DNA from: a virus
Strand: one strand, 5' to 3'
Virus record (IMG/VR): IMGVR_UViG_3300030419_001554
Location: 1-30,364 of that record
DNA: 30,364 nt
The notes below the pieces were generated by a model. That model saw only the letters and a program-made list of their open reading frames with translations. It had not been told where the DNA came from and made no database searches. The position numbers were made by a program, and so were the translations under genes. Positions 21,996 through 27,654 of the stretch are shown piece after piece; position 1 is the first letter of the stretch; each line of letters begins with the position of its first letter.

Positions 21996-22431
21996 TATAC
22001 CATTCCTTTTCTTCAAAGAGTAGAGCTTCCGCTTCTCTTCGCCTTATCAACCCATCTAACACCTGTCCACCAGCCTTGTTCCACCTTTTGATTTGGGCTG
22101 GCACTCCTGCGTAATCGCCTGAGTTTAGGACTTTCAACATTGTTGATGAGGTGAGGTTTCCATTACCTAGATTGAATACCCATGATACTAGGGCGTCGAA
22201 CTGATTTTGAGATAGTGGAACAGTAACAGCTGCGTTTACATAGTTTTCATACTCCTCTAGCTCAACCTCAAGCATATGCTCTGCATGAGTTTCACTCCAT
22301 ACATCACCTTCTTGAACATCTTTTATGTGTCCATAACCAATAGTCCAGACACCTGCTGGACATTTATATGCCTCTAATTCAAGTCCTTCGAACTTTTTAA
22401 TTAGTGCAATTCCTTCTTTACTTATTTTCAT
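21988..22431 (-). CDS. GH24 endolysin (T4-type lysozyme)
   Basis: Cleaves the peptidoglycan glycan chain at lysis. The active-site segment starts at the N-terminus: KKFEGLELEAYKCPAGVW then TIGYGH. Glu15 is the catalytic acid; Cys24 and Thr30 stand at exactly the T4 spacing (Glu11-Asp20-Thr26), so this enzyme has Cys in place of Asp, a change known to be tolerated in T4 lysozyme. The ATG at 22431 has AGGAGAG upstream; the longer in-frame extension to 22506 runs through a hairpin and overlaps a small gene, so I rejected it. There is no signal peptide, so a holin is needed. Length (147 aa) is normal. Confidence 0.92.
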   Translation of the reverse strand: MKISKEGIALIKKFEGLELEAYKCPAGVWTIGYGHIKDVQEGDVWSETHAEHMLEVELEEYENYVNAAVTVPLSQNQFDALVSWVFNLGNGNLTSSTMLKVLNSGDYAGVPAQIKRWNKAGGQVLDGLIRRREAEALLFEEKEWYNV

Positions 22432-22448
22432 ATCTCTCCTGTTAAGTT

Positions 22449-22470
22449 GTGGGGCTACGAATAGCCCCAC
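22449..22470 (-). other. Strong hairpin in front of the endolysin gene
   Basis: Nine perfect base pairs (GTGGGGCTA with TAGCCCCAC) around a TTCG loop on the minus strand. It lies between the stop of the 46-aa gene and the endolysin ribosome-binding site, 11 nt before AGGAGAG. No T-run follows, so it is not a standard terminator; an mRNA-processing or stability element is possible. Confidence 0.75.
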
Positions 22471-22489
22471 GAAACATCTCGATAGCCTT

Positions 22490-22630
22490 CTAAACAAGAG
22501 GCGCAACTGCGATAGTTGCTGTAACGAAAAGTGCCACTAGAATGCACACCTCCATTACTGTCGTGAACCTAGATTCTAGGTCTTTGTCTTGTTTCTCAAT
22601 GCCATCTCGAACTATATCTAAAAATCTCAT
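22490..22630 (-). CDS. Small membrane protein, 46 aa
   Basis: Read by hand between hsp20 and endolysin: a charged N-terminal helix (MRFLDIVRDGIEKQDKDLES) and one hydrophobic segment of about 22 residues at the end (VMEVCILVALFVTATIAVA). It lies directly before the endolysin gene in the lysis region. It could be a small holin or pinholin-like protein, but a single span is weak evidence. Confidence 0.65.
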   Translation of the reverse strand: MRFLDIVRDGIEKQDKDLESRFTTVMEVCILVALFVTATIAVAPLV

Positions 22631-22631
22631 T

Positions 22632-23012
22632 TTAGCTAATCTCCAATTTTCTCCTTGAAGCATCTGGAGTTCGAGATAAGTCTATCGTTAACATTCCTGC
22701 TTGTAGATTTACATTGTCTACTTGTAAGTCTGAGTTAAGAATAAATCTCCTCTCAAAGTTTTTTAAGCTCAAACCTTGATGAACAAACTTCTGCCCATCT
22801 TCTAGTTTATGTTCTTTTTTCCCTTTTATATGAAGTTCTTTCCTGTCGGCAATCACTTCCAATTCTGATTTATCCCAGCCCGGCACAGCGATTTCTATAC
22901 TAAAACCGTTGTCACTTTCGATTAAGTTATATCTAGGATAACTACTCTCCGTATAAGTCGGCATGAAGTCGTTATCTAATCCAAGCCAAAATTTAGTTAA
23001 GTCAATACTCAT
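22632..23012 (-). CDS. Small heat-shock protein Hsp20 (alpha-crystallin domain)
   Basis: ATP-independent chaperone that holds unfolded proteins. The alpha-crystallin domain spans about residues 25-118: YNLIESDNGFSIEIAVPGWD, ELHIKGKKEH, the GLSLKNFERRFIL strand and the GMLTIDL motif near 105, with a short RKLEIS tail. Hsp20 genes are a hallmark of T4-like marine phages, where they may help virion assembly or folding under heavy synthesis. It is the first gene of a 6.4-kb unit and has a structured leader of about 87 nt. GGAGGA lies upstream of the ATG. Confidence 0.93.
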   Translation of the reverse strand: MSIDLTKFWLGLDNDFMPTYTESSYPRYNLIESDNGFSIEIAVPGWDKSELEVIADRKELHIKGKKEHKLEDGQKFVHQGLSLKNFERRFILNSDLQVDNVNLQAGMLTIDLSRTPDASRRKLEIS

Positions 23013-23105
23013 AATTTCTTTCCTCCAAATAATCTTTCCAGTATTACTTTCCCTACCCTTGCGGTGTAGAGCCTTATGAAAGTAGTTAATTCTACTTTCA
23101 AATAA
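23013..23105 (-). promoter_or_regulatory. Structured 5' leader of hsp20
   Basis: The transcript should begin near 23099. At its very 5' end GAAAGTAG pairs with CTACTTTC (8 bp, 23078-23099). A second hairpin (23053-23069) has CTAC-CC/GG-GTAG with one bulge and a GCAA tetraloop. The ribosome-binding site GGAGGA is left unpaired in this reading, so a thermosensor that hides it is not evident; the first hairpin may protect the mRNA end. Confidence 0.6.
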
Positions 23106-23144
23106 ATTATATCAAAATTTAACCTTTTTGTCAAGAACTATTTT
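23106..23144 (-). promoter_or_regulatory. Class A promoter for the hsp20-lysis unit
   Basis: Minus strand: AAAATAGTTC-TTGACA, 17 bp, TATAAT (-35 at 23129-23134, -10 at 23106-23111). The TAG of the upstream element is the stop codon of the preceding 47-aa gene. Confidence 0.9.
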
Positions 23145-23281
23145 TCGCTATCGAACTCTATATAGCCTTCCTGCTCTAAATAGTCTATCGTGCCTCGTAT
23201 TCCTGTGTGTCTACCTTCAGTCCAACAAAACCCACAGGCTAACACCAAAATTAATATGTATATTACTTCTACTTCTGTCAT
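23138..23281 (-). CDS. Small membrane protein, 47 aa
   Basis: Read by hand: MTEVEVIYILILVLACGF gives a membrane anchor, followed by a soluble tail (RGTIDYLEQEGYIEFDSEK). AAGGAAT precedes the ATG. It starts 18 nt after the 3' end of tRNA-Gly and is probably cotranscribed with the tRNAs. Its TAG stop lies inside the promoter element at 23.1 kb. Confidence 0.66.
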   Translation of the reverse strand: MTEVEVIYILILVLACGFCWTEGRHTGIRGTIDYLEQEGYIEFDSEK

Positions 23282-23298
23282 TTTTATTCCTTATTCTC

Positions 23299-23373
23299 TG
23301 GAGCGGAATATGAGAATCGAACTCATATCTACTGGTTGGAAGCCAGTCATAATCGCCTTTATACTAATTCCGC
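23299..23373 (-). tRNA. tRNA-Gly (anticodon TCC)
   Basis: Acceptor GCGGAAT pairs with ATTCCGC; the anticodon arm ACTGG-CTTCCAA-CCAGT gives TCC; the T arm ATGAG-TTCGATT-CTCAT is normal. The 3' end is encoded as TCCA. It reads GGA and, with wobble, other glycine codons that suit an AT-rich phage. Confidence 0.95.
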
Positions 23374-23375
23374 TT

Positions 23376-23450
23376 TGGTACTCCGTAGGAGAGTCGAACT
23401 CCTGTTGCTGAGATGAAAACCCAGTGTCCTAACCACTAGACGAACGGAGC
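23376..23450 (-). tRNA. tRNA-Glu (anticodon TTC)
   Basis: The anticodon arm CTGGG-TTTTCAT-CTCAG gives TTC; the T arm AGGAG-TTCGACT-CTCCT and the acceptor GCTCCGT/ACGGAGT (one G-U pair) close the cloverleaf. CCA is encoded. Two bases separate it from tRNA-Gly. Confidence 0.95.
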
Positions 23451-23451
23451 G

Positions 23452-23527
23452 TGGCGGTCTGTAAGGGAATCGAACCCTTCTCTCTGCCGTGACAGGGCAG
23501 TATACTTACCGATATACTAACAGACCA
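23452..23527 (-). tRNA. tRNA-Asp (anticodon GTC)
   Basis: The anticodon arm CTGCC-CTGTCAC-GGCAG gives GTC; the T arm AAGGG-TTCGATT-CCCTT is perfect. CCA is encoded. The first acceptor pair is T-G rather than Watson-Crick. Confidence 0.94.
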
Positions 23528-23532
23528 AAAAC

Positions 23533-23608
23533 TGGTGGAGCTGACTGGAGTCGAACCAGCGACCTCCTGCGTGCAAAGCAGATGCTCTCCCAACTGAGCT
23601 ACAGCCCC
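23533..23608 (-). tRNA. tRNA-Ala (anticodon TGC)
   Basis: Acceptor GGGGCTG pairs with CAGCTCC (one G-U); the anticodon arm is CTGCT-TTGCACG-CAGG-type with TGC; the T arm is CTGG-TTCGACT-CCAG. CCA is encoded. It is the first gene behind the tRNA promoter. Confidence 0.95.
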
Positions 23609-23628
23609 CTATTATTATTCAATAGAAT

Positions 23629-23657
23629 ATTATAACCGATTTTTTACCGAAAGTCAA
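23629..23657 (-). promoter_or_regulatory. tRNA-cluster promoter
   Basis: Minus strand: TTGACT (23652-23657), 17 bp, TATAAT (23629-23634), about 15-20 nt before tRNA-Ala. It lacks the AAATAGTTC element of the protein-gene promoters. It is divergent from the plus-strand promoter 21 bp away. Confidence 0.85.
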
Positions 23658-23677
23658 GAGAAATGTACAACCTAACT

Positions 23678-23717
23678 AAAAATAGTTCTTGACATCATTT
23701 AAAAATTTAGATATAAT
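23678..23717 (+). promoter_or_regulatory. Class A promoter for the HTH-bS21 operon
   Basis: AAAAATAGTTC-TTGACA (-35 at 23689-23694), 17 bp, TATAAT (23712-23717). The ATG of the first gene begins 7 bases after the -10 box, so the mRNA should start at or beside the AUG. Confidence 0.9.
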
Positions 23718-23723
23718 ATACTT

Positions 23724-23921
23724 ATGAAAACTTGGACAGACGAAGATAAAGCATTTCTCAAAGAGCATTATAATGTAATGCCAACGGAAGATATTATGAA
23801 ATATCTGGACAGAAGTGCGTCACAAATCTACTCACAGGTATCATATTTAAGAAAACGAGGTTGGACTTTTCATACTCGGAGGGACATTTCTGTCGGACTA
23901 CCAACTTGGGATAATAGTTAA
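23724..23921 (+). CDS. Small HTH (SANT/Myb-like) DNA-binding protein
   Basis: The 65-aa protein is one copy of the family unit: TWTDEDKAFLKEHYNVMPTE, DIMKYLDRSASQIYSQVSYL, RKRGW. The tryptophan at position 4, the acidic first helix and the RSASQIYSQVSYLRKRG recognition helix recall GcrA or SANT domains. The leaderless start and the strong promoter suggest early, high transcription. Four bases separate it from bS21. It is likely a regulator or a bS21-linked nucleic-acid-binding protein. Confidence 0.78.
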   Translation: MKTWTDEDKAFLKEHYNVMPTEDIMKYLDRSASQIYSQVSYLRKRGWTFHTRRDISVGLPTWDNS

Positions 23922-23924
23922 TAT

Positions 23925-24185
23925 ATGCCATCAGTAGAATGTAAAAATATGTCCTTCGAAAAAGCACTACGCATTTTCAAGAAAAAGGTTGAAAGGGCAG
24001 GTATCAAGGAAGAAGTGCGAGAGCGTCAACACTATACTAAACCAAACAGAAAAAGGTATGAACAGAAAAAATCTGCGCAACGCAGACGAGAAATCGACAA
24101 ATTAAAGGAAGAACAACGCATTCTAGCAAAGAAAAGAATGTTGAGAGCAATGCCTAGCTTCAAAGATAGACGCTACGAAACATAA
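23925..24185 (+). CDS. rpsU: Phage-encoded ribosomal protein bS21
   Basis: The bS21 pattern is clear: a short beta start (MPSVECKN), then SFEKALRIFKKKVERAGIKE, VRERQHYTKPNRKRYEQKK and a long basic helix (cellular: FDVALRRFKRSCEKAGV, EVRRREFYEKPTxERKR). At 86 aa it is a little longer than E. coli bS21 (71 aa), with a Lys/Arg/Met-rich C-terminal extension. bS21 sits near the Shine-Dalgarno/anti-Shine-Dalgarno helix on the small subunit. Phage copies, known from pelagiphages and some giant phages, are thought to bias host ribosomes to phage mRNA. Confidence 0.88.
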   Translation: MPSVECKNMSFEKALRIFKKKVERAGIKEEVRERQHYTKPNRKRYEQKKSAQRRREIDKLKEEQRILAKKRMLRAMPSFKDRRYET

Positions 24186-24276
24186 ACTTTCTCACAAATT
24201 GTCAATGGACATACCAATATATAAATTATTTTCATCATAAATGAACTTACAACTATCCTTCCCACCATTACCTAAG

Positions 24277-24316
24277 AAAAACAGTTCTTGCTTTCTGGTG
24301 AAAGTTGTGATATAAT
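24277..24316 (+). promoter_or_regulatory. Class A-like promoter for a plus-strand RNA
   Basis: AAAAACAGTTC-TTGCTT (24288-24293), 17 bp, TATAAT (24311-24316). The -35 box is weaker than in the other promoters, but the upstream element and the spacer are conserved. No ORF follows. Confidence 0.75.
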
Positions 24317-24323
24317 ATTATCA

Positions 24324-24450
24324 TAAATTAGATATATAGCAAATACAAACTACTAATTGCACTTTCCTTTCCTAAGCTGATGCTGAGAGCCGAATGAAGC
24401 GTAAGCGAGAATGAGGCGAGCATCTAATCTAGGAAAAATTAAAGTGCTGA
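24324..24450 (+). ncRNA. Candidate small structured RNA
   Basis: Behind the promoter there is no reading frame for over 250 nt. Instead a long imperfect hairpin spans 24359-24447: GCACTTT with AAAGTGC, TTTCCTA with TAGGAAA, GATGCT with AGCATC, GCC with GGC, and a GC-GTAA-GC tip. The inner loops are purine-rich (GAATGAA facing GAGAATGA), as in folded RNA motifs. The 3' end is uncertain: no plus-strand terminator is clear, although a T-run occurs near 24577-24582. From 24450 to 24590 I see nothing else. I cannot match it to a known RNA class. Confidence 0.62.
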
Positions 24451-24589
24451 TTGTATAATCAATATCAACAAGATAAAGTCAAGCAATTCTGCTACTTCAA
24501 TGACTTTAATAATTCACATTAATCACTAATTACTAAAAATTCGTCTCAATATCCCACAACTTGCGCCAATCCAAAATTTTTTAACCAAT

Positions 24590-24611
24590 AAAAAAGGGAC
24601 ACTTAAGCCCC
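24590..24611 (-). terminator. Rho-independent terminator of the 28.2-24.6 kb unit
   Basis: Minus strand: GGGGC pairs with GTCCC (one G-U) around TTAAGT, followed by TTTTTT. It lies 28 nt behind the stop of the last gene. Confidence 0.8.
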
Positions 24612-24639
24612 TAATTTACAATGATTTCTCCTAGTTTAT

Positions 24640-24861
24640 TCAAATTCCATCGAATATACTACCACTAGATAAAGGTATGTTTGGGTCTTGCAGCATTCTT
24701 ACTCTTTGAACTGGTACTGTTTCTCTATGACCATCAGCGAATTTCAATCTAGCCTGCATACCCGTTGGGCTTTCGATAAGTCCTAACACTTCAGCATACA
24801 GTCCATGTTTTTCCACTAGTTTATCATCTTTTGACAACTTACATATCCTTTTCTTAACCAT
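24640..24861 (-). CDS. Hypothetical protein, 73 aa
   Basis: A basic N-terminus (MVKKRICKLSKDDKL) is followed by a beta-strand pattern (LYAEVLGLIESP, MQARLKFADGHRETVPV), which could be a small SH3/KOW-like barrel. No family is recognised. Its start overlaps the stop of the HTH gene by 8 nt; a terminator follows. Confidence 0.72.
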   Translation of the reverse strand: MVKKRICKLSKDDKLVEKHGLYAEVLGLIESPTGMQARLKFADGHRETVPVQRVRMLQDPNIPLSSGSIFDGI

Positions 24862-25180
24862 TTTTAGCCTCCAGATAAGTTTGTAGAGCTTTTAAAGCCG
24901 TTTTTGGACTCTTTTCTAACCCTGATAACTCATCAACCCCGCAGGGACTTAGTAACTCGGCTATATTTACTACTAATTGAGCTTTTGTTATTGGTTTTTC
25001 ACCAGTTTTCGTAACATATTCAGTCTTTTTATAAACTCCTTCCCTACTTAACTTACCAATAATCGATTTTATACTCTTATTGAGTTCTTCTGCTAGACTT
25101 TCTACTGTTTCTCTAGTGGGACTTTCTTGGTATCTAGCAACCATAATGTCCACTTGTTCTTCTGTGTAATTTACTGCCAC
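24854..25180 (-). CDS. HTH (SANT/GcrA-like) DNA-binding protein
   Basis: Residues about 3-50: VNYTEEQVDIMVARYQESPT, RETVESLAEELNKSIKSIIG, KLSREGVY. This is the closest relative of the protein at 29.7 kb (shared SPTRETV and KLSREGVY, then a KTGE/KSGE-P linker and a helical end). I chose the GTG at 25180 (GGGAGG seven bases upstream), which gives MAVNYTEEQ and aligns with the start of that paralogue; an ATG at 25195 would overlap the ribosome-binding site. Confidence 0.8.
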   Translation of the reverse strand: MAVNYTEEQVDIMVARYQESPTRETVESLAEELNKSIKSIIGKLSREGVYKKTEYVTKTGEKPITKAQLVVNIAELLSPCGVDELSGLEKSPKTALKALQTYLEAKNG

Positions 25181-25341
25181 AGTAAGTCCTCCCATTCTTT
25201 TATCATTTGTTTAACTTTGTAGGTTGAAACACCCCACTCTTCTGCAGCTACTTCTATAGCTTCAGCGTGTCCGTATTTACTTTCCCACTCCCAAAATTCA
25301 GATTCCTTTTCCATTAGGTTTTCTTGGTATCTATTCGCCAC
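25171..25341 (-). CDS. Small HTH-like protein, 56 aa
   Basis: Read by hand: GTG start at 25341 with GGAG five bases upstream, then MANRYQENLMEKESEFWEWE and YGHAEAIEVAAEEWGVSTYK, VKQMIKEWEDLLWQ. The middle looks like a helix-turn-helix (AAEEWGVSTYKVKQMI). It overlaps both neighbours by about 10 nt. Probably a small DNA-binding protein. Confidence 0.68.
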   Translation of the reverse strand: MANRYQENLMEKESEFWEWESKYGHAEAIEVAAEEWGVSTYKVKQMIKEWEDLLWQ

Positions 25342-25621
25342 TTCGTCTCCTCATGTCAGCCCATGCACGCTTCATATCGTCCATGATTTGCCATTTCTTT
25401 TTCTTTTGACCTATCCAGATTACAGTATCGTCTGATAACTGTCGTCTAATCCTTCCGTCATTATACATTGTGTCGATTACTCTACCTTCAGGTTCTCTAT
25501 CGTCATACCATACTCTAGTGTCATCAGTATTAAAACAATGAATTTGTTTAACTCCATCTACATATTCTTCATAGGCGAGTTCTAGTTTTCGTTTTTCTAC
25601 TATATCACTATATTCGGTCAT
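25331..25621 (-). CDS. Hypothetical protein, 96 aa
   Basis: Helical N-terminus, a beta-rich centre (IHCFNTDDTRVWYDDREPEG, VIDTMYNDGRIRRQL) and a basic C-terminus (WADMRRRSGE). The repeated D/N-G-R turns suggest a small beta-sheet domain; no family is recognised. The ATG overlaps the upstream stop (ATGA). Confidence 0.74.
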   Translation of the reverse strand: MTEYSDIVEKRKLELAYEEYVDGVKQIHCFNTDDTRVWYDDREPEGRVIDTMYNDGRIRRQLSDDTVIWIGQKKKKWQIMDDMKRAWADMRRRSGE

Positions 25622-26172
25622 ACGAGTTCACCCCACATTTTTTCAAGTAGTTCTTCCACTTCTGCCTCTAGGATTTCTTGGTAAGTTGTGCCATCTTCAT
25701 CACATTCCCACCAATCAAAATCTTCTTCAGTAGCATCGAATCCATACTTCTCTTTTAGAATATCTAGGATTTCGTCCCATTCCATTTCGTCATTGGACTC
25801 TATAGGCATACCCTGTTCATAAGTAAACCTACTTACACCTATAAAATTGTAGAATTCATCAGTATAGTTATGTCTAATTACTACTGCATCGTCTGCTTTT
25901 CCTAACCATTCAACTAACTTATTAGTAAATGGTGTTACTGGACTCCATGCTGAGCATATATTTATAAAACCATCGTCTATATACTCAATATTAGCCCACT
26001 TTGCCCCTACATTATCAATCCCCCAGCTATACCAATTATCTTCTTCATAATCAGTGTAGAAAGGGAACTCATGACAACTCTCTAATTTTAATAGAGGCTT
26101 CCATAAAGTCGTCACTTTTATACTCTCTGCTTGTTCTTCAATAGAGATGCAATTATCCACATGATTAGCCAT
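25618..26172 (-). CDS. Api92-like protein with ferredoxin-like fold (DUF1281-type)
   Basis: The start MANHVDNCISI, then WYSWGIDNVGAKWANIEY and NICSAWSPVTPFTNKLVEWL follow the Api92/DUF1281 pattern (N-W-x-N-x-L at the start, W-G-x-K-W, then x-T-A-W-S-P-P). The C-terminus is very acidic. These proteins occur on phages and mobile elements without a firm role. I chose the ATG at 26172 (GGGGGTG upstream) over an upstream in-frame ATG at 26208 that lies in the 40-aa membrane gene. Confidence 0.68.
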   Translation of the reverse strand: MANHVDNCISIEEQAESIKVTTLWKPLLKLESCHEFPFYTDYEEDNWYSWGIDNVGAKWANIEYIDDGFINICSAWSPVTPFTNKLVEWLGKADDAVVIRHNYTDEFYNFIGVSRFTYEQGMPIESNDEMEWDEILDILKEKYGFDATEEDFDWWECDEDGTTYQEILEAEVEELLEKMWGELV

Positions 26173-26287
26173 CAAACACCCCCAATATAAACAAAGTAAG
26201 TATTCCAAACCCTACACATAAAAGTGTAAAGTCTAGTTCATCGTCACTGCGATAAGGTTCAAATATTGCTTTAAATATCTCCTTCAT
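26165..26287 (-). CDS. Small membrane protein, 40 aa
   Basis: Read by hand: MKEIFKAIFEPYRSDDELDF followed by one membrane segment (TLLCVGFGILTLFILGVF). It overlaps the 3' end of mazG by 17 nt and the Api92-like start by 8 nt. Function unknown. Confidence 0.66.
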   Translation of the reverse strand: MKEIFKAIFEPYRSDDELDFTLLCVGFGILTLFILGVFDG

Positions 26288-26678
26288 CTCTTTCCTCACT
26301 CCTCGCAACCTCAAAACCATTTGGGTATCTTTTTTCAAGTTTGCGTATATTTTCTTCTATTACTTCCTCTGGCTTATACCCTAGTGCCATACAACCTTGA
26401 CACCAATACCATAGGACATCTCCCAATTCACGCTTCATATGGAAGCGTTCGTCCTCGTTAAATTCTTTACCCTGAAATATAATTTTCTTCATAACTTCAG
26501 CAAATTCACCACTTTCAGCCATCATACCTATTGCAGATGTCATTAAACGAGGTAGGTTCATATTGTCCTGCACTTCTATTTCAGAAGCACGACCTATAAA
26601 ACCCAAAAAATTCGCAGACTCCCTACTTGTAGTAGAGTCAACGAATTTACTATAATCATTTATATTGATATTTTCCAT
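26271..26678 (-). CDS. mazG: MazG-like nucleotide pyrophosphohydrolase
   Basis: MazG proteins hydrolyse (d)NTPs, or alarmone-like nucleotides, to monophosphates. The metal-binding signature is present: MMAESGEFAEVMKKIIFQ (ExxE), then HMKRELGDVLWYWCQGCMAL (ExxD) and a C-terminal NIRKLEKRYPNGF, typical of phage MazG. Length (135 aa) fits a single-domain enzyme. The ATG at 26678 has AAGGA upstream. Phage MazG has been proposed to alter host nucleotide pools or starvation signalling. Confidence 0.9.
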   Translation of the reverse strand: MENININDYSKFVDSTTSRESANFLGFIGRASEIEVQDNMNLPRLMTSAIGMMAESGEFAEVMKKIIFQGKEFNEDERFHMKRELGDVLWYWCQGCMALGYKPEEVIEENIRKLEKRYPNGFEVARSEERDEGDI

Positions 26679-26766
26679 CTTTTTCCTTGTTAAAAAATTC
26701 ATTCAAATAATGTAGAATGACTACTGCTATTAATTTTAATATCGCTTTTATACTGTCTTTCAACAT
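26656..26766 (-). CDS. Small membrane protein, 36 aa
   Basis: Read by hand: MLKDSIKAILKLIAVVILHY then a charged end. One membrane helix. The start overlaps the upstream stop (TAATG), and its 3' end carries the mazG ribosome-binding site and start. Function unknown. Confidence 0.62.
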   Translation of the reverse strand: MLKDSIKAILKLIAVVILHYLNEFFNKEKDGKYQYK

Positions 26767-26987
26767 TACTCCTTACTTGGTGGAAACAACTCCTCTGGAA
26801 GTTGCACTCCATTTATCTCACATAATCTAGTGAGCATTGCTTCGTATTCATGAGTTAAATCAACTATTAACTCATTCATTGCTTGTAAGTCGTCAAGGCA
26901 CATTTTGATTTCTTCTTCCTGTGCCTTTAACTCCTTTACCAGTTTGTTTGCTTCAGTTAATGTAGGGAACTCTATTACTTTACCCAT
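26766..26987 (-). CDS. Coiled-coil protein, 73 aa
   Basis: MGKVIEFPTLTEANKLVKEL continues as a long acidic coiled coil (QEEEIKMCLDDLQAMNELIV) and ends NGVQLPEELFPPSKE. I chose the ATG at 26987 (AGGT upstream), inside the end of the 29-aa membrane gene. Similar small proteins are common in T4-like marine phages; no function is known. Confidence 0.7.
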   Translation of the reverse strand: MGKVIEFPTLTEANKLVKELKAQEEEIKMCLDDLQAMNELIVDLTHEYEAMLTRLCEINGVQLPEELFPPSKE

Positions 26988-27069
26988 TCTTAAACCTATC
27001 ATTATCATTGTAGTATAGGTAAACCAAGAACATTGCCACTAATATTAATAAAGTTAAATTAGTATCCAT
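26980..27069 (-). CDS. Tiny membrane protein, 29 aa
   Basis: Read by hand: MDTNLTLLILVAMFLVYLYY and a polar tail. It fits the gap between its neighbours, two bases after the upstream stop and overlapping the next start by 8 nt. A short single-span ORF of this size can arise by chance. Confidence 0.52.
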   Translation of the reverse strand: MDTNLTLLILVAMFLVYLYYNDNDRFKNG

Positions 27070-27071
27070 CG

Positions 27072-27284
27072 TTACACCACTGTTCCCGACAATCTGTCTA
27101 ACTCATCGAAGTCATACTGTTGATTAAGGACAACTTTCACTTTTCTTTTGTTAGGTTGGAATACATCAAAATCCAACTCTACGCCTTTAGACTTCAGAGC
27201 ACTTACTTTTCTTTTAAAGGTTTGATACTCTGATTGAGTTAAAAATGCAGTCAACTGAGTTTTTTCTACTAAAAATGTCGTCAT
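27072..27284 (-). CDS. Hypothetical protein, 70 aa
   Basis: A small alpha/beta protein (SEYQTFKRKVSALKSKGVEL, RKVKVVLNQQYDFDELDRL). The alternating pattern resembles a ferredoxin-like half-domain; not recognised. Overlaps the upstream stop by 4 nt. Confidence 0.7.
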   Translation of the reverse strand: MTTFLVEKTQLTAFLTQSEYQTFKRKVSALKSKGVELDFDVFQPNKRKVKVVLNQQYDFDELDRLSGTVV

Positions 27285-27502
27285 TGTGCCACTCCATTTA
27301 TAGTAATTAATCCTACTTTGCTTTCGTCTTCAAACTTTGCATTTGGGTCTACATAAACTGTAGCTGTGCCGTCCCAATAACCAACCATTTTTCTACGCTG
27401 TATTTCTTTACGAGCCGCTTTGCCTTCTGGTGTTTGCTCTAAACGCATTTCTTCTAGTTGCTTATCGGTTTTCTTTAAAAATTCTAAATTAAGTTTTTTC
27501 AT
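27281..27502 (-). CDS. Hypothetical protein, 73 aa
   Basis: A charged helical N-terminus (KKTDKQLEEMRLEQTPEGKA) and a beta end (GYWDGTATVYVDPNAKF, VGLITING). Starts in a TAATG overlap. Not recognised. Confidence 0.7.
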   Translation of the reverse strand: MKKLNLEFLKKTDKQLEEMRLEQTPEGKAARKEIQRRKMVGYWDGTATVYVDPNAKFEDESKVGLITINGVAQ

Positions 27503-27654
27503 TATCTACCTTGCCCCCTATATTTTTTATAACTTCGTTTTTTATTTTTATTCATAGTAGAAGTAGCACATTTTACTTTTCTACCTCTACCCCCTACACC
27601 TTGAGATGTTGATTTTTTTACGCCAACTAACGCTCTTGTTTTTCCCCACCTCAT
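27502..27654 (-). CDS. Very basic small protein, 50 aa
   Basis: Read by hand: MRWGKTRALVGVKKSTSQGV, GGRGRKVKC, then MNKNKKRSYKKYRGQGR. About a third of the residues are Lys or Arg, with many glycines and only one cysteine and no hydrophobic core. It is likely a nucleic-acid- or ribosome-binding peptide. Both ends overlap neighbours (ATGA and TAATG), which supports the frame. I recall similar C-termini in small proteins of T4-like marine phages. Confidence 0.7.
   Translation of the reverse strand: MRWGKTRALVGVKKSTSQGVGGRGRKVKCATSTMNKNKKRSYKKYRGQGR

Noticed and set aside
23013-23105. RNA thermometer (ROSE or fourU) in the hsp20 leader
   Set aside because: The GGAGGA ribosome-binding site has no complementary U/C-rich partner in the leader; the visible hairpins leave it free.
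24177-24205. TGTCAA at 24200 as a minus-strand -35 box
   Set aside because: There is no -10-like sequence at 17 bp (TGTTTC on the minus strand), and no gene follows in that direction.
24374-24420. Hammerhead-like CTGATG within the small RNA
   Set aside because: The CUGAUGA...GAAA core and the third stem are not present in the right order; the resemblance is limited to six bases.
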